Assembly (NCBI RefSeq): GCF_000186865.1
Contig: NW_008705565.1
Location: forward strand, 129,927-193,926
Origin: Aureococcus anophagefferens
Taxonomy: Eukaryota; Sar; Pelagophyceae; Pelagomonadales; Pelagomonadaceae
DNA length: 64,000 nt
Direction of reading: 5' to 3'
Shown: in pieces, positions 7,956 to 17,258 of the stretch
Layout of the letters: each line of letters starts with the position of its first letter
Numbering within the stretch: position 1 is the stretch's first letter
The notes under the pieces: generated by a model
Databases searched by the model: none
What the model was told of the DNA's origin: nothing
What the model saw: the letters and a program-made list of their open reading frames with translations, nothing else
Translations under genes and position numbers: made by a program

Positions 7956-8881
7956 TCCGTCTCCGCCTCGGCCCGCAGCTTCGCGAGGTTCTCCTCGAGC
8001 TGCCGGAGCTCGAGGTCCGCGGCCTCGCGGAGCGCGTCGCCGCCGTAGTCGAGGACGCCGAACGGCGCGGGCCCCGCGGCGTCCCCCTCGCCCGCGAGCA
8101 GGCCCGCGACGCGCTCCCGGGCGCCCCGCGCCGACGCGAGGGCCTTGTCGTGGAGCGACTCGAGCTCGCCGAGGTCCAAGACCTCAAAGCCCGTCGCCGC
8201 GCGCGTCGCCCAGCCGCCCGCGTCGCCGGGCTCGTACTCGGCGGCGAGCCGCGCCTCGAGCGCCGCCGTCTCCCGCCGCCGCTCTTCGCGCCACGCCTCG
8301 AGCGACGACACGGCGCTCCTCATCTCCGCGGCGTCGTCGCGCAGCTTGCGCTCCTCCTCGTCGAAGGCCACGGTCTGGAGCTTGCGCTCCTCGTCCTCGA
8401 GCGACGCGATCGCCGGGAACGGCGCCTCGTCGCCGGCCTTGGACTCGCCGGCGCTCCGCGGCGTGCGTGCGCTCAAAGGCGGCGTGGCCTCCCGGGCGCG
8501 CCAGGCCTCGAGCCGCGCGAGCACGTCGTCGACGGAGCCGTCGTCCGCCGCCGCCGCCGCGGGCTCGTCGGCGCCGCGGTCCGGCGGCCGCGGCGGCGAG
8601 GGCGCCGCGCCGCCGCCCGTCGAGAGGCGCAGCTTCTCCTGGAGGGCCGCGAGCGCCGTCGCGACCTCCGCTTCGTCGACGACGCCGTCCTTGAGCGGGC
8701 TGTCGTCGCGCGCGAGGGCCGCGGCGAGCTTGTCCGGCGCCCGCCAGGACGGCGTCGCCGCCGCCGCCGCCTTCTGCCCCTGGACCTTCGTGTCCATCTC
8801 CATCGCCGCGAGGAGCGCCCGCCGGGGCGTGGACAGCATCGCAGCCCACTCCGGCACATCTGCCTCCGACGGGCTGCCCAT
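7952..8881 (-). CDS. hypothetical coiled-coil protein
   Basis: From the ATG at 8881 this is a 309-residue soluble protein rich in Ala, Glu and Arg. Heptad-like segments lie at about 65-95 (VATALAALQEKLRL), 165-225 (EDEERKLQTVAFDEEERKLRDD) and the C-terminus (LELRQLEENLAKLRAEAE). An alternative ATG at 8962 would add 27 residues beginning MAAHIADWLECK, but it falls in a tandem duplication, so I prefer 8881. There is no signal peptide and no enzyme motif. A structural or cytoskeleton-associated role is a guess from the coiled coils. Its stop codon overlaps that of the convergent gene. Confidence 0.55.
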   Translation of the reverse strand: MGSPSEADVPEWAAMLSTPRRALLAAMEMDTKVQGQKAAAAATPSWRAPDKLAAALARDDSPLKDGVVDEAEVATALAALQEKLRLSTGGGAAPSPPRPPDRGADEPAAAAADDGSVDDVLARLEAWRAREATPPLSARTPRSAGESKAGDEAPFPAIASLEDEERKLQTVAFDEEERKLRDDAAEMRSAVSSLEAWREERRRETAALEARLAAEYEPGDAGGWATRAATGFEVLDLGELESLHDKALASARGARERVAGLLAGEGDAAGPAPFGVLDYGGDALREAADLELRQLEENLAKLRAEAETD

Positions 8882-8942
8882 TGCGCTCAAACTGCTTTGC
8901 CAACTGCTTCTAGGCTTCAAGTTGTTCTTGCACTCGAGCCAG

Positions 8943-9022
8943 TCTGCGATATGGGCTGCCATAGATGATGCAAGGCCTACTCGAGCTCTGCGATATGGGC
9001 TGCCATAAATGATGCAAGGCCT
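8943..9022. repeat. 44-bp-period tandem duplication across a start codon
   Basis: Two copies of a 36-bp segment, 8943-8978 and 8987-9022, differ at one base. Each contains ATGGGCTGCCAT followed by an ATGATG start context. The second ATGATG (9009) opens the plus-strand gene. The first would give only a short peptide ending in TGA at 9010-9012. Confidence 0.85.
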
Positions 9023-10281
9023 GCGCCAGGCGCTCGCACTATGCCTGCTGCATGGCGCGCTGCCAACGACGACGACTGATAGATCGCTCGGCTGCTTCGT
9101 GAATCGCACGCAGCTCCCTCCAACTCACGCGCACGAGTTCTACTGCGAGCAGACGTCGTCCCATAAATGGGGAAGGAAATGCACGCGTGCGGGCGCGTGC
9201 GCGCGCTCGCAGCTCTGCGCCTACTGCAAGACGCCAGGCGCGAAAAAGGAGTGGTGGCGCGTCTCGAACCGGTCGCGCGCGGCGCTCTGGCGCGCGCCGT
9301 GCCCCGACGGCGCGCCGGCGCCGCTGCCGCCCGACTTCGCGCTCCTCCTCTCCATCACGTTCTACGAGCAGCGGTCCTACGTCGAGGACGCCATCGAGAA
9401 CGTCGCGGCCTTCACGCTGCCGACGACGCGCGTCGTCGTCCACCTGTCGAACGCGTCGTCGGCCGTAGCGGCGTCGCCGAACGGCCGCGTGCTCTTCAAC
9501 GACGAGCGCCTCCGGACGAGCGGCGGCTCCGGCATGGTGACGCGGCAGCACGCGTCCAACGTGCGCTTCGCGGCGCGGTCCGTCGCCTTCAGCCACGTCG
9601 CGCTCCTCGCGTCGTCGTCGCGCCTCTTCGTCGGCGGCGGCGTCCTGGAGCGCCACGTCGCCGCGCACGGCTACTCGCGCATCGACCACCACTCCGCATC
9701 TGCACCGCGTCCCCTTTCCTTCGGTTGTCGCCGGACCGCCTGCCTCCCAGGTGCCCGTCGACGCGCGCGGGAACCCCTACTTCAAGGGCGTCCACCGCGA
9801 CAGCGGCTGGAGCCGCGATTGGCTCGGGGGCGCGACGCTCTTCCTCAACGCGACGGGCCGCCATCGCATGAGCTTCGCGTTCTTCGAGGGGTCCTTCTAC
9901 CCGCGCGCCGCGGCTCTGGCCTTCGTCGACTGGCTCCTCGGCGCCACGAGGTTGGCGAATCCGGCGGCGGCGGCGGCCATGGTCGTGCCCGACCACCAGG
10001 GCGTCGCCGTCGAGGAGCTGCTGTGGCCGTCCTTCGTCGTCGAACGAGCCGAGACGCTGGGCTACGCGTCGGAGACCGCGGGCGTGCCCTTCGAGGTCCA
10101 CGGGCGCACGCGCGCGAACCGCAGCGTCTTCGACCGCGACGACGTCATCATCCCGGCGATCCTCGACCTGCGTCTCGGCAAACGAGCCATCGAGCAGGGT
10201 TTCGGCCAGCGTCCTGCGGCGGTGACGATTTTCGAGAGGTGTTGGTTGGGGAAACGATGGAAAATCGTTCACGCTTGGTAG
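9009..10281 (+). CDS. secreted glycosyltransferase-like protein (two exons proposed)
   Basis: Exon 1 starts MMQGLRQALALCLLHGALP, a signal peptide. A Cys-rich segment (CFVNRT, YCEQTSSHKWGRKCTRAGACARSQLCAYCK) follows, then an alpha/beta region with FALLLSITFYEQRSYVEDAI, GRVLFNDERLRTSGGSGM and SHVALLASSSRLFV. The phrase order (an LSN-like strand, a T-x-x-G-x-G turn, an LLASS strand) resembles poorly characterised glycosyltransferases, but I cannot name a family. The frame changes between about 9696 and 9750. Exon 2 (PVDARGNPYFKGVHRDSGWS to the stop at 10281) is one base off. A GC-AG intron 9696-9750 (55 nt) or a GT-AG intron 9657-9750 (94 nt) restores the frame. The product is about 405 residues with the shorter intron. 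Confidence 0.55.
9696..9750 (+). other. proposed intron (GC-AG, 55 nt; alternative GT-AG 9657-9750)
   Basis: Both candidates end at CTCCCAG (9744-9750) and correct the one-base frame change. The shorter one matches the 55-60 nt size of other proposed small introns here but needs a GC donor. The longer has a GT donor but drops the segment VAAHGYSRIDHHS. Confidence 0.4.
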
Positions 10282-10583
10282 GTTTCGGCGCGGCCTGCGC
10301 CGTCGCCGTCGCTCCCGTCGCGTTCAAGAAGTGGCACTGCGACCTCCGCCGGCGCGCGGACCAGTGCGCGGCGTCGCGCGCGCTCCTCGCGTGCCTCGCG
10401 GCGTTTGATGCGACGCACGACGCGACGGTGACGCCGCCGGAGGCGGGGCTCGACGCCTGCGTCGTCGCTTCCCGGCCGCCGCCGCGGCGGCCCTCCGCGG
10501 TCGCCGCGCGCCGCTCGCGGGACCCGAGCGTGCTCCTCAAGGCGCTGCGCCTCCCCCGGAAAAAGGCGTCCATCATACAATAA
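10257..10583 (+). CDS. possible small protein, 108 residues
   Basis: An ATG at 10257 opens a 108-codon frame to the TAA at 10581-10583. It overlaps the end of the preceding gene by 25 nt and the convergent sulfotransferase end by 11 nt. The sequence has a hydrophobic stretch (FGAACAVAVAPVAFKKW), several cysteines, and ordinary composition in its first 70 residues (CDLRRRADQCAASRALLACLAAFDATHD). The tail is arginine-rich. It could be a real small membrane-associated protein, an extra exon of the upstream gene, or chance coding in a 3' region. I do not recognise it. Confidence 0.3.
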   Translation: MENRSRLVGFGAACAVAVAPVAFKKWHCDLRRRADQCAASRALLACLAAFDATHDATVTPPEAGLDACVVASRPPPRRPSAVAARRSRDPSVLLKALRLPRKKASIIQ

Positions 10584-12573
10584 TGCTCCGGCCCCCGCCG
10601 GCGCAGTCCGTGTGCCAGTGGCGGTAGGCCTCGCCGAGGTCGCACTTCGCGGGCAGGTCGGGCGTGCCGGGCTCGCAGACGGGCCCCGTCGCGCAGAGGC
10701 TCGGCTGCCCCGCGGGGCAGACGGTCGCGGCGCGCAGGTCCGCGCAGCCGCGCAGGAGCTCGACGATGGCCGCCTCCGCGCGCGCGTCGCGGGTCCGTCG
10801 CTTCCCCACGTCGACGGCGCCGAGGTCGACGAAGTCGACGCGGCGGAGCTCGACGCACGTGGCCGCGAAGTCGGCGCAGTCGAGGGCCGCGTAGGCCGGC
10901 AGGAGGCCGGGCGCCTTCGACTCGCAGCGGAGGCAGGCGACGGCGACGGCGAAGCGGAAGGCCCGGTAGAATCGCGCGTCGCGCGCGAGCGCCTCCGGGC
11001 CGCCGTAGGCGTCCGTGAGCGCGTCGAAGCGCCGCCGCGCGGCGTCGTGGACGGCGACGTCGAGGGCGTTGAGGCGCAAAACGGTCTCGTCGAGCGCGTC
11101 GCGGCCGAGGCGCCGCCGCGGCGCGCGCGCGGCCGCGCGCGGCGCGCGCGTCCCGCCGCGCGCGGCGGGCGCCCAGAGCGCGCGGGCGCCGGTGGCGATG
11201 ACCAGCCCCGCGCCGTAGATGAGCCCGCCGGCGACGGCGACCGTGATCGTCGCGCCGAGCGCGTCCGCGGGGCCCCGGAGCCTGAAGTCGGGCGCCGCGG
11301 CCGTCGCGGCCGCCGCGAGGCCGAACGCCGCGAAGAGCCAGAGGTCCGGCGTCGAGCCCTCGCCGTCGTCGCGCGCGCCGAGGGTCGGCGCCGGCGTCGC
11401 GACGAAGGACCGCGTCTCGACCTTGGGGCGCGTCGGCGGCCGCGGCGGCGGCCGCGGCGGCGCGGCGGCGCGCGGCTTCGGCGCGGCCTTGGCCGCCGGC
11501 TTCCCCTTGGCGGGCCGGCGGAGGCGCGAGCGCTGCTGCTTCACGTTCGCCGCCACGGCGCCGGGGATGCCGCCCTCGACGAGCGGCGGGGCCGCGCGCG
11601 CGCGCTTCCGTTGTTTCGTCGCGTTGCGGTCGTCCTTCTTCTTGCCCTCGAAGACCTTGGCGAAGTGGAAAGGGTGCGTCTTCTTCGCCTTGTAGACCTC
11701 CGGCGCCTTGACGCTCTTGGGCCTGTCGTGCTTCTCCTGGCGGTTCCGCCTGTCCTGCTGCACGGGCGCGACGGGCGGCTGCTGCGTGAGCAGGTCCATC
11801 CAGCGCCAGCAGAAGATGGACCGCAGGAGCACGAGCGACTCGTCGTAGCGCTCCGTGAGCATGACGAGGGCGAAGGCGCCGCTGTGGTTGCCCTCGACGA
11901 GGTCCACGAGCGCCGACGCGTCCGCGCGCTCGAGGCGCTTGACGGACGCGTGGGGCCGCGCGAAGTCGATCGGGGGCGCCGCGGCGCGCTCGCCGAGCTG
12001 CCAGGCCACGGAGTTCCAGATGTGCACGTTCTCGGACAGGCCCGGCCGCTTGACGGCGACGCCGCGGCAGAGGCCGCGGTCGAGCGCCGCGCAGCCCGAA
12101 AAGTAGTCGCGCGGGCTCATGTCGCCGTGGAACATGGCGATGGCCGACACGACGCGGCTCGGCACGTCGCGGCTCACGGTCACCCAGCGCGCGCCCGGGA
12201 GGTACGTCGCCAGCGCCTGCGCGTCGAGCGTCGCGTGGTCGAGCGCGACGTCGTAGCGCGACGCGCCGGCCGGCCGCGGCCGCGCGGCGCCGACGGCGTC
12301 GAAGCGCTTCGCGTCGACCCACCGCTGCGACCTGCCCGTGGAGTCGAGCAGGATGTGGCCCGGGTTCGAGCTCCGCAGCAGCGCCATGCGCTCGCCGCGC
12401 GCGAAGCGCAGGAAGATGAACCGCGTCGTCGAGCCGGCGGTCTTGATCGTCTTGAGGAAGAAGATCTTCTCCTCGACGGTCTCGCCCCAGCGGCCGTTCG
12501 CGCCGCAGGGGCCGAGATTCGTCCACGCGCTCGCAGCGGCGGCTGCGAGGAGCGGGGCCACGCGGCGGAGCAT
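10573..12573 (-). CDS. Gal3ST-like carbohydrate sulfotransferase with long C-terminal extension
   Basis: A 666-residue protein starting MLRRVAPLLAAAAASAW (signal peptide or anchor). The PAPS 5'-phosphosulfate loop KTIKTAGSTT is at 41-50 and a 3'-phosphate motif VTVSRDVPSRVVSAIAMF lies near 130-147. LTERYDESLVLLRSIFCWRW near 250 is typical of galactose-3-O-sulfotransferases. It should transfer sulfate from PAPS to a sugar hydroxyl in the Golgi. Family members end soon after this motif. Here a basic, proline-rich linker (about 280-400), hydrophobic segments (about 410-465) and a Cys-containing C-terminal region (CRCESK-type pairs, CPAGQPSLCATGPVC) follow. The extension is unrecognised; it could be a fused second protein or a membrane anchor for a multi-part enzyme. 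Confidence 0.8.
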   Translation of the reverse strand: MLRRVAPLLAAAAASAWTNLGPCGANGRWGETVEEKIFFLKTIKTAGSTTRFIFLRFARGERMALLRSSNPGHILLDSTGRSQRWVDAKRFDAVGAARPRPAGASRYDVALDHATLDAQALATYLPGARWVTVSRDVPSRVVSAIAMFHGDMSPRDYFSGCAALDRGLCRGVAVKRPGLSENVHIWNSVAWQLGERAAAPPIDFARPHASVKRLERADASALVDLVEGNHSGAFALVMLTERYDESLVLLRSIFCWRWMDLLTQQPPVAPVQQDRRNRQEKHDRPKSVKAPEVYKAKKTHPFHFAKVFEGKKKDDRNATKQRKRARAAPPLVEGGIPGAVAANVKQQRSRLRRPAKGKPAAKAAPKPRAAAPPRPPPRPPTRPKVETRSFVATPAPTLGARDDGEGSTPDLWLFAAFGLAAAATAAAPDFRLRGPADALGATITVAVAGGLIYGAGLVIATGARALWAPAARGGTRAPRAAARAPRRRLGRDALDETVLRLNALDVAVHDAARRRFDALTDAYGGPEALARDARFYRAFRFAVAVACLRCESKAPGLLPAYAALDCADFAATCVELRRVDFVDLGAVDVGKRRTRDARAEAAIVELLRGCADLRAATVCPAGQPSLCATGPVCEPGTPDLPAKCDLGEAYRHWHTDCAGGGRSIIV

Positions 12574-12750
12574 TCGAGGCTGCCCTCTCACGAAGTACTG
12601 CCCATCGTCTCCTTCAACGTCGTTCCTGGGTTGGTGGTGCCGGGCAAAGCACCTCGCCGCCGCCAAAAAAAATAGCCGACACCTGGACACGCCGGGCGAC
12701 GCGCAGCTTTTAGGGTCGGGTCGCGAGCCCCGGCGCCGTCCGCGACCGCC

Positions 12751-14094
12751 ATGGCCATGTCGATGACGCCGGCGATGCAGGCGGAGATCAAGATCCTGCC
12801 CGGCAACGACCGCTGCGTCGACTGCGGGGGCCCGCACCCGCAGTGGGCGTCCGTGACCTTCGGCGCGCTCATGTGCCTCGAGTGCTCCGGGGCGCACCGG
12901 GGCATGGGCGTCCACATCTCCTTCGTGCGGTCCGTGACCATGGACTCGTGGAACGAGAAGCAGCTCGCGCTCATGAAGGGCGGCGGCAACGCGGATCTGA
13001 TCGCGTTTTGGAAGAAGCACGGCGTCGACCCGCGCATGCCCCACAACGCCAAGTACCACGAGCCGGCGAGCGAGCTCTACAAGGACCGGCTCCGGGCCAA
13101 GGTCGAGGGCAAGCCCCTGCCGACGCAGCTGCCCCAGCGCAAGGCCGCGCCGGCGTCTTGCTACGACGCGCCGGGCGGCGGGTCCATGTCCGCCGGGGGC
13201 TTCGGCGGCGGCGACACCAAGGGCGCCGAGGCCCTCAAGGGCGAGACGGAGGACCAGTACGTCGCGCGCCAGCGGCGCCTCCAGGCGGAGGCGCGCGAGC
13301 GCATGCGCGCCAAGTTCGGCGGCGGCGGCATGGGCGGCGTCGGGTCCAACAGCGACTACAACCCGGCGACGGGCGGCTACGGCGCCGGCGGCGGCCTGTC
13401 GCTGGGCGGCGTCGGCGACAAGCTCAAGGGCTGGGGCGCCGCGGCGGGCGCGGGCCTCGGCAACGTCGGCGCGGCGCTCGGCGACGACGAGAGAGCGCAG
13501 CAGCTCAAGGCGAAGACGGCGGAGACGGCCCAGGCCGCCTGGGGCGGCCTGCGGTCCTGGGGGTCCAAGCTCAGCGAGGGGCTCAAGGACCTCACGGTCC
13601 GCGAGGACGACGCGAGCGACCTCGGGTCCATCCTCCAGCAGCGGCGGTCGTCGGGCGCGCTGGGCACGGGCAAGCAGATGGACGGCGTCGGCTCCGGCGG
13701 CTTCGGCGGCTCGCGGTCCGGCTCCATGAGCGGCATGGGGTCCCAGGGCTCGGGCTTCGGGTCCCAGGGCTCGGGCTTTGGGTCGCAGGGCTCGGGCGGC
13801 TTCGGGAGCCAGAACTCGTTCGCGACGGCCGACGACGGCGGCTTCGGCCGCTCCGAGTCCGCGCAGTCCTTCGGCAGCAGCTCGCACCACAGCGGCGCGA
13901 GCAACGCCAGCGGCGACCTCCGCCCGGAGCCCCCGGCGAGGTCCGCGTCGAACCCGGCGCCCGTGTCCGCGCTGCCGCCGCCCGCGCCCGTGTCGCGGTC
14001 CTCGAGCGCCGTCGGCGCGGGCGCGACGCCGGGCAAGCCCAAGAAGCTCGCCGTGGACAAGGACGACGACTTCTTCAGCGACTTCGGCGTCTGA
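12751..14094 (+). CDS. ArfGAP-domain protein (ARFGAP1-like)
   Basis: A 447-residue protein with an N-terminal ArfGAP zinc finger: Cys22, Cys25, Cys42 and Cys45 in C-x2-C-x16-C-x2-C spacing, followed by SGAHRGMGVHISFVRSVTMD containing the catalytic arginine Arg50. It should stimulate GTP hydrolysis by Arf GTPases on COPI vesicles. The rest is low-complexity Gly/Ser/Pro sequence, with a WGGLRSWGSKLSEGLKDLTV helix near 265-285. This resembles the amphipathic lipid-packing helices that let ArfGAP1 sense curved membranes. GSQGSGFGSQ-type repeats sit near 330-350 and the C-terminus is acidic (DKDDDFFSDFGV). The start at 12751 has a second Met three codons later. Confidence 0.92.
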   Translation: MAMSMTPAMQAEIKILPGNDRCVDCGGPHPQWASVTFGALMCLECSGAHRGMGVHISFVRSVTMDSWNEKQLALMKGGGNADLIAFWKKHGVDPRMPHNAKYHEPASELYKDRLRAKVEGKPLPTQLPQRKAAPASCYDAPGGGSMSAGGFGGGDTKGAEALKGETEDQYVARQRRLQAEARERMRAKFGGGGMGGVGSNSDYNPATGGYGAGGGLSLGGVGDKLKGWGAAAGAGLGNVGAALGDDERAQQLKAKTAETAQAAWGGLRSWGSKLSEGLKDLTVREDDASDLGSILQQRRSSGALGTGKQMDGVGSGGFGGSRSGSMSGMGSQGSGFGSQGSGFGSQGSGGFGSQNSFATADDGGFGRSESAQSFGSSSHHSGASNASGDLRPEPPARSASNPAPVSALPPPAPVSRSSSAVGAGATPGKPKKLAVDKDDDFFSDFGV

Positions 14095-14162
14095 CGTCGG
14101 TCCGCGCCGCGCGCGCCGCTCGGCGCGCCTTTCTTATCCCCGCCTTTAATGATATGATGCAA

Positions 14163-15173
14163 CTACTGGTTCGGGAAAGCGGGAGCGAGTGGGAAGGAAC
14201 GCGCGGCAGGAGGGAGACGCATGAGCCTAACCGCCGCATCTTCCCCGCGTCTGTAAATGCGCACGAGGGGCGCAACATGAAGGCGCTGGGGGAGTGTCGC
14301 AGGCTTCCATTTGGCGTAGTGAAGCTCCTTCCAGTTTATTTTAGCCAGGCCAGCCAATTTGAAAGAAGATAGGCGGAAAGCGAGATAATCACCGTGATGA
14401 GATACAGCAACTTGCAGTCTTGCACGCGCTCCAAATAGCTCAAGAAGACTACCGTCACGACCCGGCTTTAGAAATTGCGTGCAAGTTATCTGTTCTGGAC
14501 CGGCCCAGTCATACGTACCACCGTCGCTGTTCCAGATAAATATATGATGTATCATTGGATGTATCTCATCGAGGCTTTTGTTATAATCTTCAGTGGTCAG
14601 AGCCACTCCACAAGCATCGCTATATTCCGGGTTCCTCGATATAGACACTTCGAACTCGAAACATTTGCCTTCGCCCTCCAGCGTCGTACTTCGACCAATG
14701 ACGAAACAATCGAGCTCGTCGAACTGTCTGACCTCGTCGAAATCCTCGTCTCCGAAGTTTCCAGGATGCTCAAACTCCGTAGACCGGGGGTCATAATCCA
14801 TCATGAGGTCTTCGTTAACGCGAAAGTCCATGTCGCGTGCTTCGACCCATGATGTCAATAGGTGTGATCGCATCAAAACTGACCAGGGCGGGGTCGTCGA
14901 ACGACGCGTTAGACCGCACCGCGCGGCGATGCGTCTAAAAGTCTCCTCAGCCTGATCGCGCCAGGTCGTCGAAACGCGCAGCGCCGCCGCCAAATCGCGG
15001 ATCGGCAGAAACTCGAGCACGAGCGAGGGCGGCAGTCGAGAGGGGTACGGCGCCTTCTCGGTGCGCGCGTCGAGTTCGCGCTTCAGGCGAAGCAGCGTAG
15101 TGGTGGTGCGCGCCACTTGATCACGCAGCTCAACCGTGGAACAGCCCTGCAGGTCAAACGCTGCGTCCGCCAT
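14163..15173 (-). CDS. F-box-like protein
   Basis: From the ATG at 15173 this is a 336-residue protein. A short coiled coil (about 12-40, LRDQVARTTTTLLRLKREL) precedes an F-box-like helix set, SRLPPSLVLEFLPIRDLAAALRVSTTWRDQ (about 45-74). The rest is alpha/beta sequence with acidic patches and no recognised substrate domain (CFVIGRSTTLEGEGKCFEFEVS, IHHIFIWNSDGG, HGDYLAFRLSSFKLAG). Proteins of this type usually recruit targets to SCF ubiquitin ligases; that role is inferred only from the F-box-like segment. Its GC content is well below its neighbours, like the LRR gene at 2342-3814. It is convergent with the ArfGAP gene, 68 nt apart. Confidence 0.6.
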   Translation of the reverse strand: MADAAFDLQGCSTVELRDQVARTTTTLLRLKRELDARTEKAPYPSRLPPSLVLEFLPIRDLAAALRVSTTWRDQAEETFRRIAARCGLTRRSTTPPWSVLMRSHLLTSWVEARDMDFRVNEDLMMDYDPRSTEFEHPGNFGDEDFDEVRQFDELDCFVIGRSTTLEGEGKCFEFEVSISRNPEYSDACGVALTTEDYNKSLDEIHPMIHHIFIWNSDGGTYDWAGPEQITCTQFLKPGRDGSLLELFGARARLQVAVSHHGDYLAFRLSSFKLAGLAKINWKELHYAKWKPATLPQRLHVAPLVRIYRRGEDAAVRLMRLPPAARSFPLAPAFPNQ

Positions 15174-15351
15174 CACGTCGGTGATCCGCGCGCGGGCCCG
15201 CGGTGTCGCGTCACCTCGATCCGGTCCGACGGCCGCAGCCAATTTGACCAGCCCACCCGAGCTCGACCGGCGGCGCGCTTCACAGTCGTGAACCTTGAGT
15301 GAGCAAGTTGACGACAACACCGCCTCACGAGGTCATTTCTTACCCCGTCTC

Positions 15352-17082
15352 CTAGGCGGACGCGGGGACGTCGAGGGAGACGGGGTTCTCGTCGCCGTCG
15401 ACGGTGGCGACGAGCTTGAGGTTCGCCTTCTCGTCGAGCGTCGCGGCGAGCTCGACCTTCGAAGCGCCCGCGAACTTCGAGCAGTCGAGGACCGCGAGCG
15501 GCGCGTCGCCGTCGAAGGCGACGACGAAGGCCGCGGCGCCGTCGCCCGCGAGCTCGAGGGACGCCGCGTGCGTCGCCGGCACGGGCGAGCCCTTGGGCGC
15601 GAGCGGCTTCGCGGCGGCCGCGAACGCGGCCGCGGCGGCCGCGTCCGCCGGGAGCGCGGCGGCCTTGGCCGCGGCGACGCGGAGGCCGCCGCCGAGGACG
15701 GGCAGCGCCGCCGTCGCGAGGCAGAAGTCGGCGCGGGCGCTGGCGTACTTCTTGGCGCCCTTGGCGACCTTGGTCGCGGCCTCGTCGATGAGGGGCTGCG
15801 CGCCGAAGGCCAACAGCGCCGCCTGCGTCGCCGCGCCGTGGACCGCGAGCTCGTCGACCTCGACCTGGGACCCGAGGAGGCCCGGGTCCTCGACGAGCTC
15901 GAAGCCCTCGAAGGCGCCGACGAAGGCCTTGTGGATCGCCGCCGCGCGGCACGCGCCGCCGCAGAGGAGCGGGAGGATTTTGGCGGGCTTGGTCGCGCTC
16001 GCGGCAAAGGCCGCGGCCGCCGTAGCGCCCAGGGCCCCGGCCTTGGCGTAGATGGGGCCCGCGAGGTCGTCGAAGCGCGCGCGCGTCATGCGCACGCGCG
16101 CGTCCGCGCCGTCGACGAGCGCGTCGGCCTCGACCGTCGCCTCGGCGGCGCCCGTGCCCAGGACCTTCGCGGCGCGCACGCAGGCGACGCGCAGCTTGCG
16201 CTGGGCCTTCTTGCCGCCCTCGGCGACGTCGATCTTCTGGCGCCGCTTGAGGAAGGTCACGCAGTGGCCGTAGAGCGCCTCGGCCATCGCGTGGCCGCCT
16301 AGCGCGTCGTCGGCCGCCTCCGCGACGACGGGCGACAGCACGCCGCTCGACGGCTCGCGGAGGAAGGCGGCGCAGGCCGCGCCGCGGCCGCCGACCTCGA
16401 GCACGGCGACGCCGTCGACGCCGTCGAGCTTGGGGATCTTGTCCGCGGCCGCGGCCGCGACGGCCGCGCCCTCGGACACCCACGACAGGCACTCGAGCTT
16501 GGCCGCCTTCGCCGCCCGCTTCAGGGACGCCATCGCGACGGCGTCGCCGAGGATTGTGGACGGCACGGCGACGACGCAGCAGAGGGCCTCGTTCCCCTCG
16601 ACGCCGAGGAAGTCGTCGACGAGCGACTTGAGGCGGCCGAGGACCTTCGCGGCGCCGTCCTCGCCCCTGAGCTTGCCGGGCTTCGCCGGCGGCTCGTCCT
16701 CGTCCTCGTTCGGCGGCGGCGTGAGCACGATCTCCACGTCGCCGGCGACGTCGCTCACGGCCACGGAGCAGCCCGCGGCCGCGCACCGCGCCGCCGCGGC
16801 CTCGGCGAGCGCCGCGCCGTCGGCCGCGCGCGGCAGCGTCGCGAGCACGGACGGCACCGTCGCGTCGGCGTTCTTCGCCATCTGCGTCTCCGCGGCCTCG
16901 CCGATGACGTACTCGCCCGTCGCGCTCAGCGCGATGACGCAGGGCGTGGACCGCGCCCCCGTGTCGCTCTGGACGAACTGCACCGTCGTCAGCTCGCCGG
17001 ACGCCTCGCGCCGCACGACGCAGACGCGCGACTCGCAGCGGCCGATCTGGACGCCGGCCACGTAGGTCAAGGGAGCGGGCAT
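15352..17082 (-). CDS. divergent Hsp70, HSPA14/Ssz1-like
   Basis: A 576-residue protein starting MPAPLTYVAGVQIGRCESRVCVV. This corresponds to the first phosphate-loop strand of Hsp70 but lacks the usual GIDLGTT. Further nucleotide-domain parts follow: [71 protein letters not shown] and ILPLLCGGACRAAAI. The loss of canonical ATPase residues, the short C-terminal beta domain and the missing helical lid match HSPA14/Ssz1. Those proteins pair with a J-protein on the ribosome (RAC complex) and bind ATP without needing hydrolysis. A 15-residue acidic/proline insert lies near 125-140. The assignment to Ssz1 rather than another divergent Hsp70 is moderately sure. Confidence 0.75.
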   Translation of the reverse strand: MPAPLTYVAGVQIGRCESRVCVVRREASGELTTVQFVQSDTGARSTPCVIALSATGEYVIGEAAETQMAKNADATVPSVLATLPRAADGAALAEAAAARCAAAGCSVAVSDVAGDVEIVLTPPPNEDEDEPPAKPGKLRGEDGAAKVLGRLKSLVDDFLGVEGNEALCCVVAVPSTILGDAVAMASLKRAAKAAKLECLSWVSEGAAVAAAAADKIPKLDGVDGVAVLEVGGRGAACAAFLREPSSGVLSPVVAEAADDALGGHAMAEALYGHCVTFLKRRQKIDVAEGGKKAQRKLRVACVRAAKVLGTGAAEATVEADALVDGADARVRMTRARFDDLAGPIYAKAGALGATAAAAFAASATKPAKILPLLCGGACRAAAIHKAFVGAFEGFELVEDPGLLGSQVEVDELAVHGAATQAALLAFGAQPLIDEAATKVAKGAKKYASARADFCLATAALPVLGGGLRVAAAKAAALPADAAAAAAFAAAAKPLAPKGSPVPATHAASLELAGDGAAAFVVAFDGDAPLAVLDCSKFAGASKVELAATLDEKANLKLVATVDGDENPVSLDVPASA

Positions 17083-17258
17083 GGTGGGCGGACGCGCGGG
17101 TCAGGCGACACCGTCGACAGCCAACTCGTACAGCCAACTCGTATCGATCAAACCTTTGATCGCCAACGAGCCGCTGCTCGACCGACATGATGCGGTGCTC
17201 GATCTGGGAAACAACCGATGGTGCCCCTTTTTCGCGGGTCGGGCCGAACAAGCAGGCT

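Noticed and set aside
10583..13890. Minus-strand frame extending the sulfotransferase to over 1100 residues
   Set aside because: The part beyond 12573 is Arg/Ala-rich and overlaps the clear ArfGAP gene on the other strand.
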